Source: Alkaliphilus sp.
GTDB taxonomy: Bacteria > Bacillota > Clostridia > Peptostreptococcales > Natronincolaceae
Direction: 5' to 3'
Length of the DNA stretch: 11,303 nt
Assembly: GCA_023230535.1 (NCBI GenBank)
Contig: JALNXC010000013.1
Location: 1-11,303, forward strand
Every line of letters starts with the position of its first letter. Position 1 is the stretch's first letter. Position numbers and translations under genes: made by a program. Below, piece after piece: positions 1-5,969 of the stretch. The notes under the pieces were generated by a model. The model was not told where the DNA came from, did not search any database, and saw only the letters and a list, made by a program, of their open reading frames with translations.

Positions 1-8
1 AATTTTTA

Positions 9-530
9 TTATTTTAATAATCCAATCCTGCTGAAGGGAAATATCCGTACGAATGCTTTCCCTATAACCGTATTGAAATCCACCAAACCTAAAATCCCGT
101 CACGACTGTCCAAACTGTTTCCCCTGTTATCTCCCATCACAAATATTTCATTTTCCGGTACGGTTAAATCAACATCCCCCATCGTATATCTATCCGCAAC
201 ATAACTCTCTTCTAATTTATTATCATTGATATAAATATCACCTTCCGTAATTACTATTTTATCACCCGGTACGGCTATCACACGTTTAATCAGCAGTTTC
301 TGTTTACCCATTTCCGTTCTTAAATTAGATTTGAAGACAACTATATCTCCCCTATGAGGTTCACCCCTTTTATATAAAAATCTATTAATGATCAGAAAAT
401 CATTTTCCTCTAATGTTGGACTCATAGAATAATTTTTTACAATAGTCGGTTTTATGAAAGTTGTAATCAACAGTGCAATAACTAAAGATATTATAATGGT
501 TTTCGCCCACTCGATCATTTCGTTATCCAT
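9..530 (-). CDS. lepB: Signal peptidase I (type I leader peptidase)
   Basis: This membrane-anchored serine protease removes signal peptides from exported proteins on the outer face of the membrane. The 173-residue protein has one N-terminal membrane segment (about residues 10-28). The SMSPTL box follows, with the catalytic Ser at 35. The catalytic Lys is K82 in KRVIAVPGD, and the conserved MGDNRGNSLDSR box lies at 132-143. The length fits the short Gram-positive SipS-type enzymes. I chose the ATG at 530 because an AGGGGGA SD (537-543) sits 6 bases upstream. A further in-frame ATG at 551 would place that SD inside the coding region. The gene diverges from the MltG-like gene, and a promoter lies at 575-603. 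The stop lies 9 bases from the window edge, so a downstream partner cannot be seen. The family call is very secure. Firmicutes often carry several paralogues, so the exact symbol is less certain. Confidence 0.95.
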   Translation of the reverse strand: MDNEMIEWAKTIIISLVIALLITTFIKPTIVKNYSMSPTLEENDFLIINRFLYKRGEPHRGDIVVFKSNLRTEMGKQKLLIKRVIAVPGDKIVITEGDIYINDNKLEESYVADRYTMGDVDLTVPENEIFVMGDNRGNSLDSRDGILGLVDFNTVIGKAFVRIFPFSRIGLLK

Positions 531-574
531 CGTTTGTCCCCCTGTTCGCATAATACATTCAAGTTTTCTATATT

Positions 575-603
575 ATTTTATCACTGTAAACAATAGAAAT
601 CAA
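575..603 (-). promoter_or_regulatory. Candidate sigma-A promoter of signal peptidase gene
   Basis: Read on the minus strand, a -35 TTGATT (598-603) and a -10 TAAAAT (575-580) are separated by exactly 17 bases. A TG one base before the -10 box gives an extended -10. The site lies about 45 bases upstream of the chosen lepB start. The match is by eye only. Confidence 0.55.
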
Positions 604-645
604 CTATGATGCACTTGTTATTTTATACTTTATCCATATATATTA

Positions 646-674
646 TTGATGATTTTATCTGTTTATGTTATTCT
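646..674 (+). promoter_or_regulatory. Possible promoter of the MltG-like gene
   Basis: A -35 TTGATG (646-651) and a -10 TATTCT (669-674) are spaced 17 bases apart, with a TG extension before the -10. The -10 matches only 4 of 6 consensus bases. In this AT-rich gap that is weak support. Confidence 0.3.
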
Positions 675-698
675 TAAATAAAACAATACGATTTTAAT

Positions 699-704
699 AA
701 GGGG
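699..704 (+). promoter_or_regulatory. Ribosome binding site that decides a TTG start
   Basis: AAGGGG lies 9 bases before the TTG at 714 and directly against the TTG at 705. Normal spacing therefore selects the downstream TTG. Confidence 0.6.
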
Positions 705-713
705 TTGAGCTAT

Positions 714-1196
714 TTGGAAAAGATAAAAGATTTTTTTCACGATTTTTCGGACATTTTTTTTGCTATAATTATTGCGGGAATAATGTTTGCCGTACTCACA
801 ATAAATTTGGGAGGATGGTTTAATGAGCCCATCCATACTGTGTTGGCGGATAAATCCATGGGTACTTCAGGAGATCAAAATAATGATATCATAGATGGCC
901 AATCTAACAATAACATAAACTTGGAAGATGAACAATTGAATAACAACATGGATTCGGAGGATGACAAATCCGAAATAAAAGAAACTAAAAAAATAATCAT
1001 TCCCAGCGGGACTTACGGCACCGGAATAGCTAAAATATTGAAAGAAAATGAATTAATAGACGATATAAACGATTTTATTCAGGTTGCTGAAAATTTAAAC
1101 CTTTCAAGACGATTAAAATCCGGCTCTTTTGAAATTCCTATCAATACTACAGTAGAAAATATGGTTAAAATTATTGCCGGCCAGGAAAGCATATAG
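714..1196 (+). CDS. Membrane-anchored MltG/YceG-like N-terminal domain protein without catalytic domain
   Basis: The 160-residue protein has a short cytoplasmic tail and one membrane segment (about 13-36). A flexible Asn/Asp/Glu-rich linker follows (about 51-92), with two imperfect NNN...ED units. The compact C-terminal domain (about 94-157) reads IIIPSGTYGTGIAKIL, then a FIQVAENLNL helix, LKSGSFEI and a final VENMVKIIAGQ helix. This pattern matches the LysM-like N-terminal subdomain of MltG/YceG endolytic murein transglycosylases. The large catalytic domain with its essential Glu is absent, so cleavage of glycan strands is not expected. A role in binding or scaffolding peptidoglycan is inference. 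I chose the TTG at 714 because AAGGGG (699-704) lies 9 bases upstream. The in-frame TTG at 705 abuts the SD and is less likely. A strong terminator overlaps the stop codon, so the gene appears monocistronic. Such short proteins are often auto-annotated as MltG. Confidence 0.8.
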   Translation: MEKIKDFFHDFSDIFFAIIIAGIMFAVLTINLGGWFNEPIHTVLADKSMGTSGDQNNDIIDGQSNNNINLEDEQLNNNMDSEDDKSEIKETKKIIIPSGTYGTGIAKILKENELIDDINDFIQVAENLNLSRRLKSGSFEIPINTTVENMVKIIAGQESI

Positions 1197-1230
1197 TAGA
1201 ATTTCAAATCTACTACATGCTTTTATTTTT
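1186..1230 (+). terminator. Intrinsic terminator of the MltG-like gene, overlapping its stop codon
   Basis: The left arm (1186-1200) reads AAAGCAT, A, TAGTAGA. After the loop ATTTCAAA (1201-1208), the right arm (1209-1223) reads TCTACTA, C, ATGCTTT. That gives 14 pairs with one A/C mismatch, followed by a T-rich run to 1230. The TAG stop (1194-1196) lies inside the left arm. Confidence 0.85.
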
Positions 1231-1241
1231 AAAACTCATTG

Positions 1242-1278
1242 AGGGGTTAAAATATTGATATTATATATCTAATCCCCT
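1242..1278 (-). terminator. Weak terminator-like hairpin at the prsW 3' end
   Basis: On the minus strand AGGGG-A-TTA pairs with TAA-CCCCT with one bulged base. The loop contains a second small hairpin (GATAT/ATATC with a 3-base loop). The prsW stop codon lies inside the stem. The following sequence is only moderately T-rich, so termination here is uncertain. Confidence 0.35.
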
Positions 1279-1967
1279 GTGCTGTCATGTTCATCCTTGC
1301 TGGCTATAGTATACTGATTTAACCTTTTTAAATTGCTGACCCATAGATATATAACATAGGGAATAAAAATGACCATGAGGATTGGGACCTGTGCCATTAA
1401 AATAAAGTTAAACAGGCCGTGTAAAATTACAGGTATGATCAATGACATTTTATAATAATGATTTTTTAACTTCAAATCTTCCGTGTACTTACTCAATGAT
1501 AAATAATAACCCATTGTAATGCCAAATAACATATGTCCGGGAACCGATAAAAGCCCCCTCATAATGCCTACATAATAGGTCCCCATATACCGGAATATAA
1601 CATACATGATGTTCTCTACGGTGGCAAATCCCAAGGCCGAAAATACGGAATACACTATACCGTCCAATTTTTCATCGAAATTGACATCATCATAAATACC
1701 ACGAATAACCACAAACCTTTTAAAAAATTCTTCTGTTAATCCGGCAACTATAAATGCAGTGTATGCTACGGATAATAAACCCGAAAAAATATTGACAAAT
1801 AACAAAACCCTCTGTACAAGCATTACCGGTATTACGGATAATGCCCCCATTAGAAATATACGCAACAGGAGATGCCAAGGCTCCCTGTCGTATCTATCCG
1901 TTAAATATATTCCGAGGGCCAGGGCTACAGTAGGCGTAATTGCAATAATTATAAGCCTCGTAAGCAT
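1269..1967 (-). CDS. prsW: PrsW family intramembrane metalloprotease
   Basis: PrsW proteins are polytopic membrane proteases. In Bacillus subtilis PrsW makes the first cut in the anti-sigma factor RsiW in response to envelope stress, releasing sigma-W. This 232-residue protein is almost entirely hydrophobic helices. It carries the family motifs in order: EEFFK (E79, E80, K83), GFATVEN (E118, N119), PGHMLFG (H145) and HGLFNF (H183). The Glu and His residues are the likely zinc site. The start ATG at 1967 has the SD GGAAGGAGAG just upstream. It faces the MltG-like gene convergently and follows the hpt/CPBP unit in the same direction, but the bidirectional terminator at 2113-2146 separates them. 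No anti-sigma or sigma factor gene is present in the window, so its substrate cannot be named. I found no convincing promoter in the 140 bases upstream. Confidence 0.93.
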   Translation of the reverse strand: MLTRLIIIAITPTVALALGIYLTDRYDREPWHLLLRIFLMGALSVIPVMLVQRVLLFVNIFSGLLSVAYTAFIVAGLTEEFFKRFVVIRGIYDDVNFDEKLDGIVYSVFSALGFATVENIMYVIFRYMGTYYVGIMRGLLSVPGHMLFGITMGYYLSLSKYTEDLKLKNHYYKMSLIIPVILHGLFNFILMAQVPILMVIFIPYVIYLWVSNLKRLNQYTIASKDEHDSTGD

Positions 1968-2112
1968 ATAACTCTCCTTCCCGTGTTGTTCTTTTCGAAA
2001 TTTCGTTAAATATATTCATATTTCTTGTAACTGCCCCCGTTATTATCTTAAATTTTGATTTGTCCGTCCGGTTTAGTATTATTCTTTTCATCAAAAATTA
2101 ACCTAAAAATAT

Positions 2113-2146
2113 AAAAATCGTCTGCCCGGCTGTTCAAACGATTTTT
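2113..2146 (-). terminator. Bidirectional-looking terminator after the hpt-CPBP unit
   Basis: AAAAATCGT (2113-2121) pairs perfectly with ACGATTTTT (2138-2146) across a 16-base GC-richer loop. On the minus strand the stem is followed by ATATTTTTAGG. On the plus strand it is followed by GTATTATAT. It lies about 90 bases past the CPBP protease stop and between it and prsW. Confidence 0.65.
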
Positions 2147-2202
2147 GTATTATATATTCAATTATATGTAAATGACCCGGATATTTAATAAAAAGGTATG
2201 TA

Positions 2203-2234
2203 CATCACATATCTTCATCACATATCTTCATATC
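2203..2234. repeat. Two-copy 13-bp tandem repeat with partial third copy
   Basis: CATCACATATCTT occurs at 2203-2215 and again, identically, at 2216-2228. The start of a further unit, CATATC, follows at 2229-2234. It lies immediately 3' of the CPBP protease stop codon and looks like a replication-slippage duplication. Confidence 0.8.
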
Positions 2235-3184
2235 TATCCCAAAGAAATAATTTCTCTTATCTGGATTGCAATAACTATTATAAATAAAATTCCTGTAAAA
2301 ATTAACGGTATAAATTCGTATTTTTTAACATCTGCCTCATCATCTTCACCATATATTGCCAAATCCGGTTCTCCCTTATCCCTTTTAATAATTTTCATAA
2401 GCTGATATGCAATTGATAAAGTTATTATAGAAATAATTCCAAACAGTATTGTACTGGCTAACATAGCAAAGGAAACCGATATATCGGCAGCCATTTCGCC
2501 GGCTGCATCCGTACCCGGAATAAAATCTGCGGCTAAATTTAATATATATCCGAGTGTAACCGCAAAACCGTTATTTACAATATGTCCAACCATCCCGGCA
2601 AAGATGGAACCTGTCTCCAAGACTAAATATCCGAAAACTAAACCTAATATTATGGGCCCTAACAAATTATATATATTAAAATGAAAAAATCCAAATAAAA
2701 TTGCTGAAAAAACAACAGCTTTTTTCTTACCCATCCTTTCATAGCACGACAAAATAAATCCTCTAAAAAATATTTCCTCACAGATACCCGCCGATATGGA
2801 AATTATAAATATAAGCACAAGATATTCGCTTCTGTTTGTGGCCATAGGCAATTGCGGTATATTCAAATTTCCTAAAAAGCTTATAATTGTTATTAATAAT
2901 GCATTTCCAAAGATTGCGGCCGGATATACTAAAATAGTAATACATATTATCAAAAAAATATGTTTAAAACTTATTTTGTTTAATTTGAGAATTTTCCTCA
3001 CATTTAATCTCTTTGCCATGATATATATTATTGGCGGTAAAAGTATAATTATATATTGGGTGATTATCAAACCGCTCTGTAAGTCTTTAGACTGAAAATA
3101 AACCCCTATGGTCCAAAACAATATGGCTCCGATAAGATACAGTATGTTCGCATCCAATACCTTCAACCTTTTTTGCTCTGTCAT
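2234..3184 (-). CDS. CPBP (CAAX/Abi) family intramembrane metalloprotease
   Basis: The 316-residue polytopic membrane protein carries the CPBP signature. Motif 1 is EEIFFRGF (E136, E137, R141). Motif 2 is FGFFHFN (H168). Motif 3 is GHIVNN (H201, N205). These residues form the predicted metal-dependent active site of the Rce1/CAAX-type superfamily, in which PrsW is a distant relative. About eight hydrophobic segments flank the site. An acidic cytoplasmic loop (GEDDEADVKK, 279-288) precedes the last helix. I prefer the ATG at 3184 because AGGGGAG (3196-3202) lies 11 bases upstream. The longer form from 3214 would overlap hpt by 14 bases and lacks an SD. With this start the SD overlaps the hpt stop codon, suggesting translational coupling. 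The substrate is unknown. Bacterial members act in peptide maturation, bacteriocin immunity or unknown processes. Confidence 0.9.
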   Translation of the reverse strand: MTEQKRLKVLDANILYLIGAILFWTIGVYFQSKDLQSGLIITQYIIILLPPIIYIMAKRLNVRKILKLNKISFKHIFLIICITILVYPAAIFGNALLITIISFLGNLNIPQLPMATNRSEYLVLIFIISISAGICEEIFFRGFILSCYERMGKKKAVVFSAILFGFFHFNIYNLLGPIILGLVFGYLVLETGSIFAGMVGHIVNNGFAVTLGYILNLAADFIPGTDAAGEMAADISVSFAMLASTILFGIISIITLSIAYQLMKIIKRDKGEPDLAIYGEDDEADVKKYEFIPLIFTGILFIIVIAIQIREIISLG

Positions 3185-3200
3185 AATACTCTGCACTCCC

Positions 3201-3740
3201 CTATCTATCTTCATCCGTTACGGCAAACACATATGGAATATTGCGATAATGATCACCATAATTCAATCCATAACCTACAACGAATTTATTCGGAATAGTA
3301 AAACCGACATAATCCGGTACAAGTTTTAACTGTCTGCGTTCCGGCTTGTCCAACAATACACAGCTTTTTATATCGGACGGATTTTTTGCTTTTAAATACT
3401 CTATCACTTTCTTCATGGTCAGGCCCGAGTCCACAATATCATCTACTATTAACACATGATAACCTGTTAGATCCTCCTCAATATGGCCGGTTATCTCTAC
3501 CGTACCCGTAGTCTCCGTCTCATATCCATAACTGGATGTTACAATAAAATCTATTTTGACAGGAATATCCAACTTCCTAACCAAATCCGCCGTAAATACA
3601 AAGCTGCCCCTCAGCAATGAAATTATATACAGATTTTTATCTTTATAATCGCCGGAAATTTGCCCGCCCAATTCATCAATTCTGTTTAAAATATCTTCCT
3701 CTGAAAAGAGTATCTCCCATACTTTTTTATCTATGTCCAT
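3201..3740 (-). CDS. hpt: Hypoxanthine(-guanine) phosphoribosyltransferase
   Basis: This cytoplasmic purine-salvage enzyme converts hypoxanthine or guanine plus PRPP to IMP or GMP. The 179-residue length is normal. The PRPP-binding motif VLIVDDIVDSGLT (96-108) contains the likely general base D104. LRGSF (43-47) matches the first active-site loop, SSYGYE starts the flexible loop, and DK (131-132) supplies the lysine that reads the purine 6-oxo group. The C-terminal signature reads VVGYGLNY (154-161). Most family members have Asp where this protein has N160. The ATG at 3740 is preceded by GGGAGGGAAACCGG. A near-consensus sigma-A promoter lies at 3780-3808. The SD of the downstream CPBP protease gene overlaps the hpt stop, so the two are co-transcribed. 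In many Firmicutes hpt neighbours tilS and ftsH, but neither is seen here. Confidence 0.95.
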   Translation of the reverse strand: MDIDKKVWEILFSEEDILNRIDELGGQISGDYKDKNLYIISLLRGSFVFTADLVRKLDIPVKIDFIVTSSYGYETETTGTVEITGHIEEDLTGYHVLIVDDIVDSGLTMKKVIEYLKAKNPSDIKSCVLLDKPERRQLKLVPDYVGFTIPNKFVVGYGLNYGDHYRNIPYVFAVTDEDR

Positions 3741-3779
3741 CCGGTTTCCCTCCCAATAGAAATATATTGTAATATTAAC

Positions 3780-3808
3780 ATATTAGTGCAAATAAGTATA
3801 CATGTCAA
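3780..3808 (-). promoter_or_regulatory. Sigma-A promoter of hpt
   Basis: On the minus strand a perfect -35 TTGACA (3803-3808) is followed by exactly 17 bases and then TAATAT (3780-3785, 5 of 6). The promoter lies about 40 bases upstream of the hpt start. It is the best promoter in the window. Confidence 0.75.
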
Positions 3809-3838
3809 ATATTCATCTGATAAATATTTCTGCCTGTC

Positions 3839-3861
3839 CTATACTTTCATAATAAGTATAG
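3839..3861. other. Perfect 8-bp inverted repeat without a T-run
   Basis: CTATACTT (3839-3846) and AAGTATAG (3854-3861) are complementary around the loop TCATAAT. It starts two bases past the microprotein stop and lies about 30 bases upstream of the hpt -35. With no T-run it is a poor intrinsic terminator. It could be mRNA 3'-end structure or a protein-binding site upstream of hpt. Confidence 0.45.
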
Positions 3862-3863
3862 TA

Positions 3864-3998
3864 TTAGAATTTGTCATTTTTTAATTGAATCAATAAAACT
3901 TTGATCTCCTTTAATAAAACAATTATTATATTGAGAGAATACTGCAAGGAAATTAAAACAATAAATAAAATTATTTTGAGGATAATAGCAGAATCCAT
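3864..3998 (-). CDS. Unannotated 44-residue single-pass membrane microprotein
   Basis: This short ORF starts with ATG at 3998 and ends with TAA at 3864. It encodes 44 residues. A hydrophobic helix spans about residues 4-29 (MDSAIILKIILFIVLISL begins it). It is followed by a short basic amphipathic tail, KEIKVLLIQLKNDKF (30-44). Two things argue that it is real. One is an almost ideal SD, AAAGGAGGGG, 5 bases before the ATG. The other is a candidate promoter at 4020-4048 just upstream. It lies alone between the ssDNA-binding protein terminator and the hpt promoter, so it may be its own transcription unit. I do not recognise a family, and function is unknown. Its size and topology would fit small membrane-protein regulators, but that is only an analogy. 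Confidence 0.65.
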   Translation of the reverse strand: MDSAIILKIILFIVLISLQYSLNIIIVLLKEIKVLLIQLKNDKF

Positions 3999-4019
3999 TA
4001 AAACCCCTCCTTTAAAATT

Positions 4020-4048
4020 ATTATATTATTTATTTTAATATTTGAAAA
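4020..4048 (-). promoter_or_regulatory. Candidate promoter of the 44-residue microprotein
   Basis: On the minus strand TTTTCA (4043-4048, 4 of 6) and a perfect TATAAT (4020-4025) are 17 bases apart. The distance to the ATG leaves a short leader containing the SD. The region is very AT-rich, so chance matches are possible. Confidence 0.45.
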
Positions 4049-4083
4049 GGTTTTGAAATTTCCCAATTATTGTTTGAAATTAC

Positions 4084-4109
4084 AAATAAAAAAAGCAGCA
4101 TAGCTGCTT
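4084..4109 (-). terminator. Intrinsic terminator of the ssDNA-binding protein gene
   Basis: On the minus strand AAGCAGC, the loop TAT and GCTGCTT (4093-4109) form a perfect 7-bp stem. It is followed directly by a run of T residues (TTTTTATTTG, to 4084). It starts 20 bases after the stop codon at 4130. Confidence 0.85.
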
Positions 4110-4129
4110 CCAAAATAATCCATACCCTT

Positions 4130-4762
4130 TCAATTGCTGACTTTTTCCATCTTCGAAATTGAAACCTCATAAGCCACTTTATTTTCTATATTTCTGTCGG
4201 AATATTTTTTTTGATACTGCCTGCTCTGAACCCTCCCCCAAATACGAATTTTATCTCCTACATTCAGATTAGAAGAGAATCTGGCATTCCTTCCCCAAGC
4301 AATAGTAGGAATATAATCTGATTTATTATAAAGCCTGTTTACTGCAATCAATAAATCTGTAATCTCCCTGCCAAAAGGAGTTTCCCTATAAATAGGAGAT
4401 TTACAGATATAACCCTCTAAAAAAATTTTATTCGGATTTTTAGGTTCCTTTTTATCTTCAAAAAAAGTAATATGTTTCGCAAATATTGTCAGAACCAACC
4501 TGTTGCTATTATCAATAAATTTATTATAAGACCTCAATTGTCCTTCTACTTTTATTATATCCCCATCTTTTAACCCTTCGTCGATCAAAAGCCTATCTGA
4601 TACTGTTAAAGGTAATCTATCCACTGCCTCACTCAGCCTGGGTATTTCTATATTATATATATAGAACCCCTCACCATAGATCTCGTGGCTGAATTTCTTA
4701 TCTCCTACAATCTTTCCTATTATAGTTACAACATTCGTATTAATAAGATGGTCAGATGTCAT
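4130..4762 (-). CDS. Double-OB-fold single-stranded DNA-binding protein
   Basis: The 210-residue protein contains two OB-fold units of the SSB/PriB type. The first (about 10-100) starts NTNVVTIIGKIV and continues through DGDIIKVEGQLRSY to IFAKHI. The second (about 112-206) reads NKIFLEGYICKSPIYRETP, GREITDLLIAVNR, IPTIAWGRNA and VGDKIRIWGRVQSR. The second unit is close to the classical SSB signature. Unlike the main replicative SSB, it has no glycine-rich linker and no acidic C-terminal tail (it ends KMEKVSN), so docking of SSB partner proteins by that tail is not expected. The ATG at 4762 is preceded by AAGGGAGAGTGGGATAAG. A good terminator follows. It lies downstream of the MurE-like gene in the same direction with a 141-base gap, so it may have its own promoter. 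A specialised role in DNA repair, competence or sporulation is possible but unproven. Confidence 0.82.
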   Translation of the reverse strand: MTSDHLINTNVVTIIGKIVGDKKFSHEIYGEGFYIYNIEIPRLSEAVDRLPLTVSDRLLIDEGLKDGDIIKVEGQLRSYNKFIDNSNRLVLTIFAKHITFFEDKKEPKNPNKIFLEGYICKSPIYRETPFGREITDLLIAVNRLYNKSDYIPTIAWGRNARFSSNLNVGDKIRIWGRVQSRQYQKKYSDRNIENKVAYEVSISKMEKVSN

Positions 4763-4788
4763 CTTATCCCACTCTCCCTTCTATTCTT

Positions 4789-4829
4789 ATGTTTATAACA
4801 TTTTGGAACTAATATATAAACATGTTTAT
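4789..4829. promoter_or_regulatory. 14-bp palindrome and repeated half-site upstream of the ssDNA-binding protein gene
   Basis: ATAAACATGTTTAT (4816-4829) is a perfect palindrome. Its half-site ATGTTTAT recurs at 4789-4796, 33 bases away, about three helical turns. On the minus strand a TGTTATAAA extended -10-like sequence overlaps the second half-site. It could be an operator for the gene starting at 4762, but AT-rich palindromes also arise by chance. Confidence 0.3.
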
Positions 4830-4903
4830 TCAGAGCGGGACTGAATTATGTTCTGTTTAGTAAAAAGTTATCGATTTCCTGTACTCCCTATTAAATACGG
4901 CTT

Positions 4904-5863
4904 TTACTTAATGGCTAATACAATATCATTTATCGAAATATCCAACAATAAACAAGTTGTAATTACCGATAGAGCATTATAAATATCATGATTTTTTAAT
5001 AAGTTTGATACAATGGGATATTCAAACGGTTCTATACCTATGCCGGATAATGTCGTTATACCTCTCTGTAAGCAGTAATTAAAAGATGTTATAAAGCCTA
5101 TATCGATACTGGAAGCATTAACCGTAGATTTTGAACTCAGGCCATAGGTAATAACCAATATATTACTGTTGCCTCTTAACATATCTAAGGCATATTTATC
5201 ATCGGAATTGATCAGAGCAATCCTACCGGCATATAAATTGTCAAATAACTTTTTTTTAGATTTAACATAATTGTCAATTGTTTTATTGAAATCCGGATAA
5301 TTCTGCCCTATATTCGTATAAATTGCAATATCAAATTTAATTCCATGAATCATTTCATGTTTCAATACATGTGCGGACATCTCCATAACTACTACCTTTA
5401 TGCCCTCATTTGCCATTCTATTTAAATAATAATAAATATCTTCCGTAGCTAAATTTGTAGATCTTAACGGATATTTCTTTTCATTAAATTTAATATTTAA
5501 ACTGCTTATAACCCCACTTTTTATCCCATATCTGTTGGTAATATGATGGATCAAATTAACTGTCCTTATCTTCCCCTTTGTCCCCGTAACACCGATTACA
5601 AAAAATTTCTCCGACGGATAATCATAAAATTCATTACATAATTCTGCAAGTGCTTTTCTTGAGTTCTCAACTCTCTTTATTATACAATTTTTTCTATATA
5701 TATCCCGTTCCGTATAAATAACGACGGCCCCTTTTTGTACGGCCAAATCGATAAAATTGTTGCCGTCATAGGTTTCCCCCGTTATGGCTACAAAAACATA
5801 ATCCTTTTTAACCTGTCTAAAATCTGAAGTTATCCCTTTTATCTTTATGCCATCGATCAGCAT
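4904..5863 (-). CDS. MurE-like Mur ligase family protein, C-terminally truncated and degenerate
   Basis: The 319-residue ORF aligns by motif with the first two domains of MurE-type UDP-MurNAc-peptide ligases. The N-terminal part reads ITSDFRQVKKDYVFVAITG, where MurE normally has a DSR motif. The central ATPase domain has VTGTKGKIRT (92-101), where the family has GTxGKTT. EMSAH (161-165) corresponds to EVSSH. TNIGQNYPDF (183-192) corresponds to TNLxxDHLDY, so the Asp-His pair is lost. YVKSKKKLF keeps the lysine (K203) that is carbamylated in active enzymes. The whole C-terminal domain, about 150 residues, is missing. The frame is intact, with no frameshift. The start ATG at 5863 follows GGAAGGGG with 8-base spacing. 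A TTG at 5881 would overlap that SD. It is either a repurposed pseudoenzyme or a decaying MurE paralogue. Ligase activity is unlikely. Confidence 0.8.
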   Translation of the reverse strand: MLIDGIKIKGITSDFRQVKKDYVFVAITGETYDGNNFIDLAVQKGAVVIYTERDIYRKNCIIKRVENSRKALAELCNEFYDYPSEKFFVIGVTGTKGKIRTVNLIHHITNRYGIKSGVISSLNIKFNEKKYPLRSTNLATEDIYYYLNRMANEGIKVVVMEMSAHVLKHEMIHGIKFDIAIYTNIGQNYPDFNKTIDNYVKSKKKLFDNLYAGRIALINSDDKYALDMLRGNSNILVITYGLSSKSTVNASSIDIGFITSFNYCLQRGITTLSGIGIEPFEYPIVSNLLKNHDIYNALSVITTCLLLDISINDIVLAIK

Positions 5864-5940
5864 TGATGTATCCCCTTCCAATTCTGTGATAGGTTAGAAT
5901 TAATTTATATTATGTTTTGTATTTCAAGATGTAATTATGC

Positions 5941-5969
5941 AAATAAAAAGCCCCTTGCAATGCAGGGGG
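5941..5969 (-). terminator. Intrinsic terminator of pdaB
   Basis: On the minus strand CCCCCTG pairs with CAAGGGG (one G-T pair, 5951-5969), followed by CTTTTTATTT. The stop codon is immediately upstream. AAGCCC just before the stop could also pair with GGGCTT after the stem, giving an alternative fold. Confidence 0.85.

Noticed and set aside
1894..2094. A 66-codon minus-strand ORF starting upstream of prsW
   Set aside because: Its second half is an out-of-frame shadow of prsW, its first half resembles nothing I know, and there is no SD before its start.
2172..2405. A plus-strand ORF of 77 codons over the CPBP protease 3' end
   Set aside because: It lies mostly antisense to a well-supported gene, has no SD and contains low-complexity residues typical of a shadow frame.
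3184..3214. The longer CPBP protease start at 3214
   Set aside because: It overlaps hpt by 14 bases and lacks an SD, while the ATG at 3184 has AGGGGAG upstream.
3839..3861. The 8-bp inverted repeat as an intrinsic terminator of the microprotein gene
   Set aside because: There is no T-run after the stem on the minus strand. I listed it only as an inverted repeat.
4763..4903. The gap after the MurE-like stop as a surviving MurE C-terminal domain
   Set aside because: It is only 141 bases, contains stops in the relevant frame and shows no MurE C-terminal motif beyond a doubtful GSTGNR remnant.
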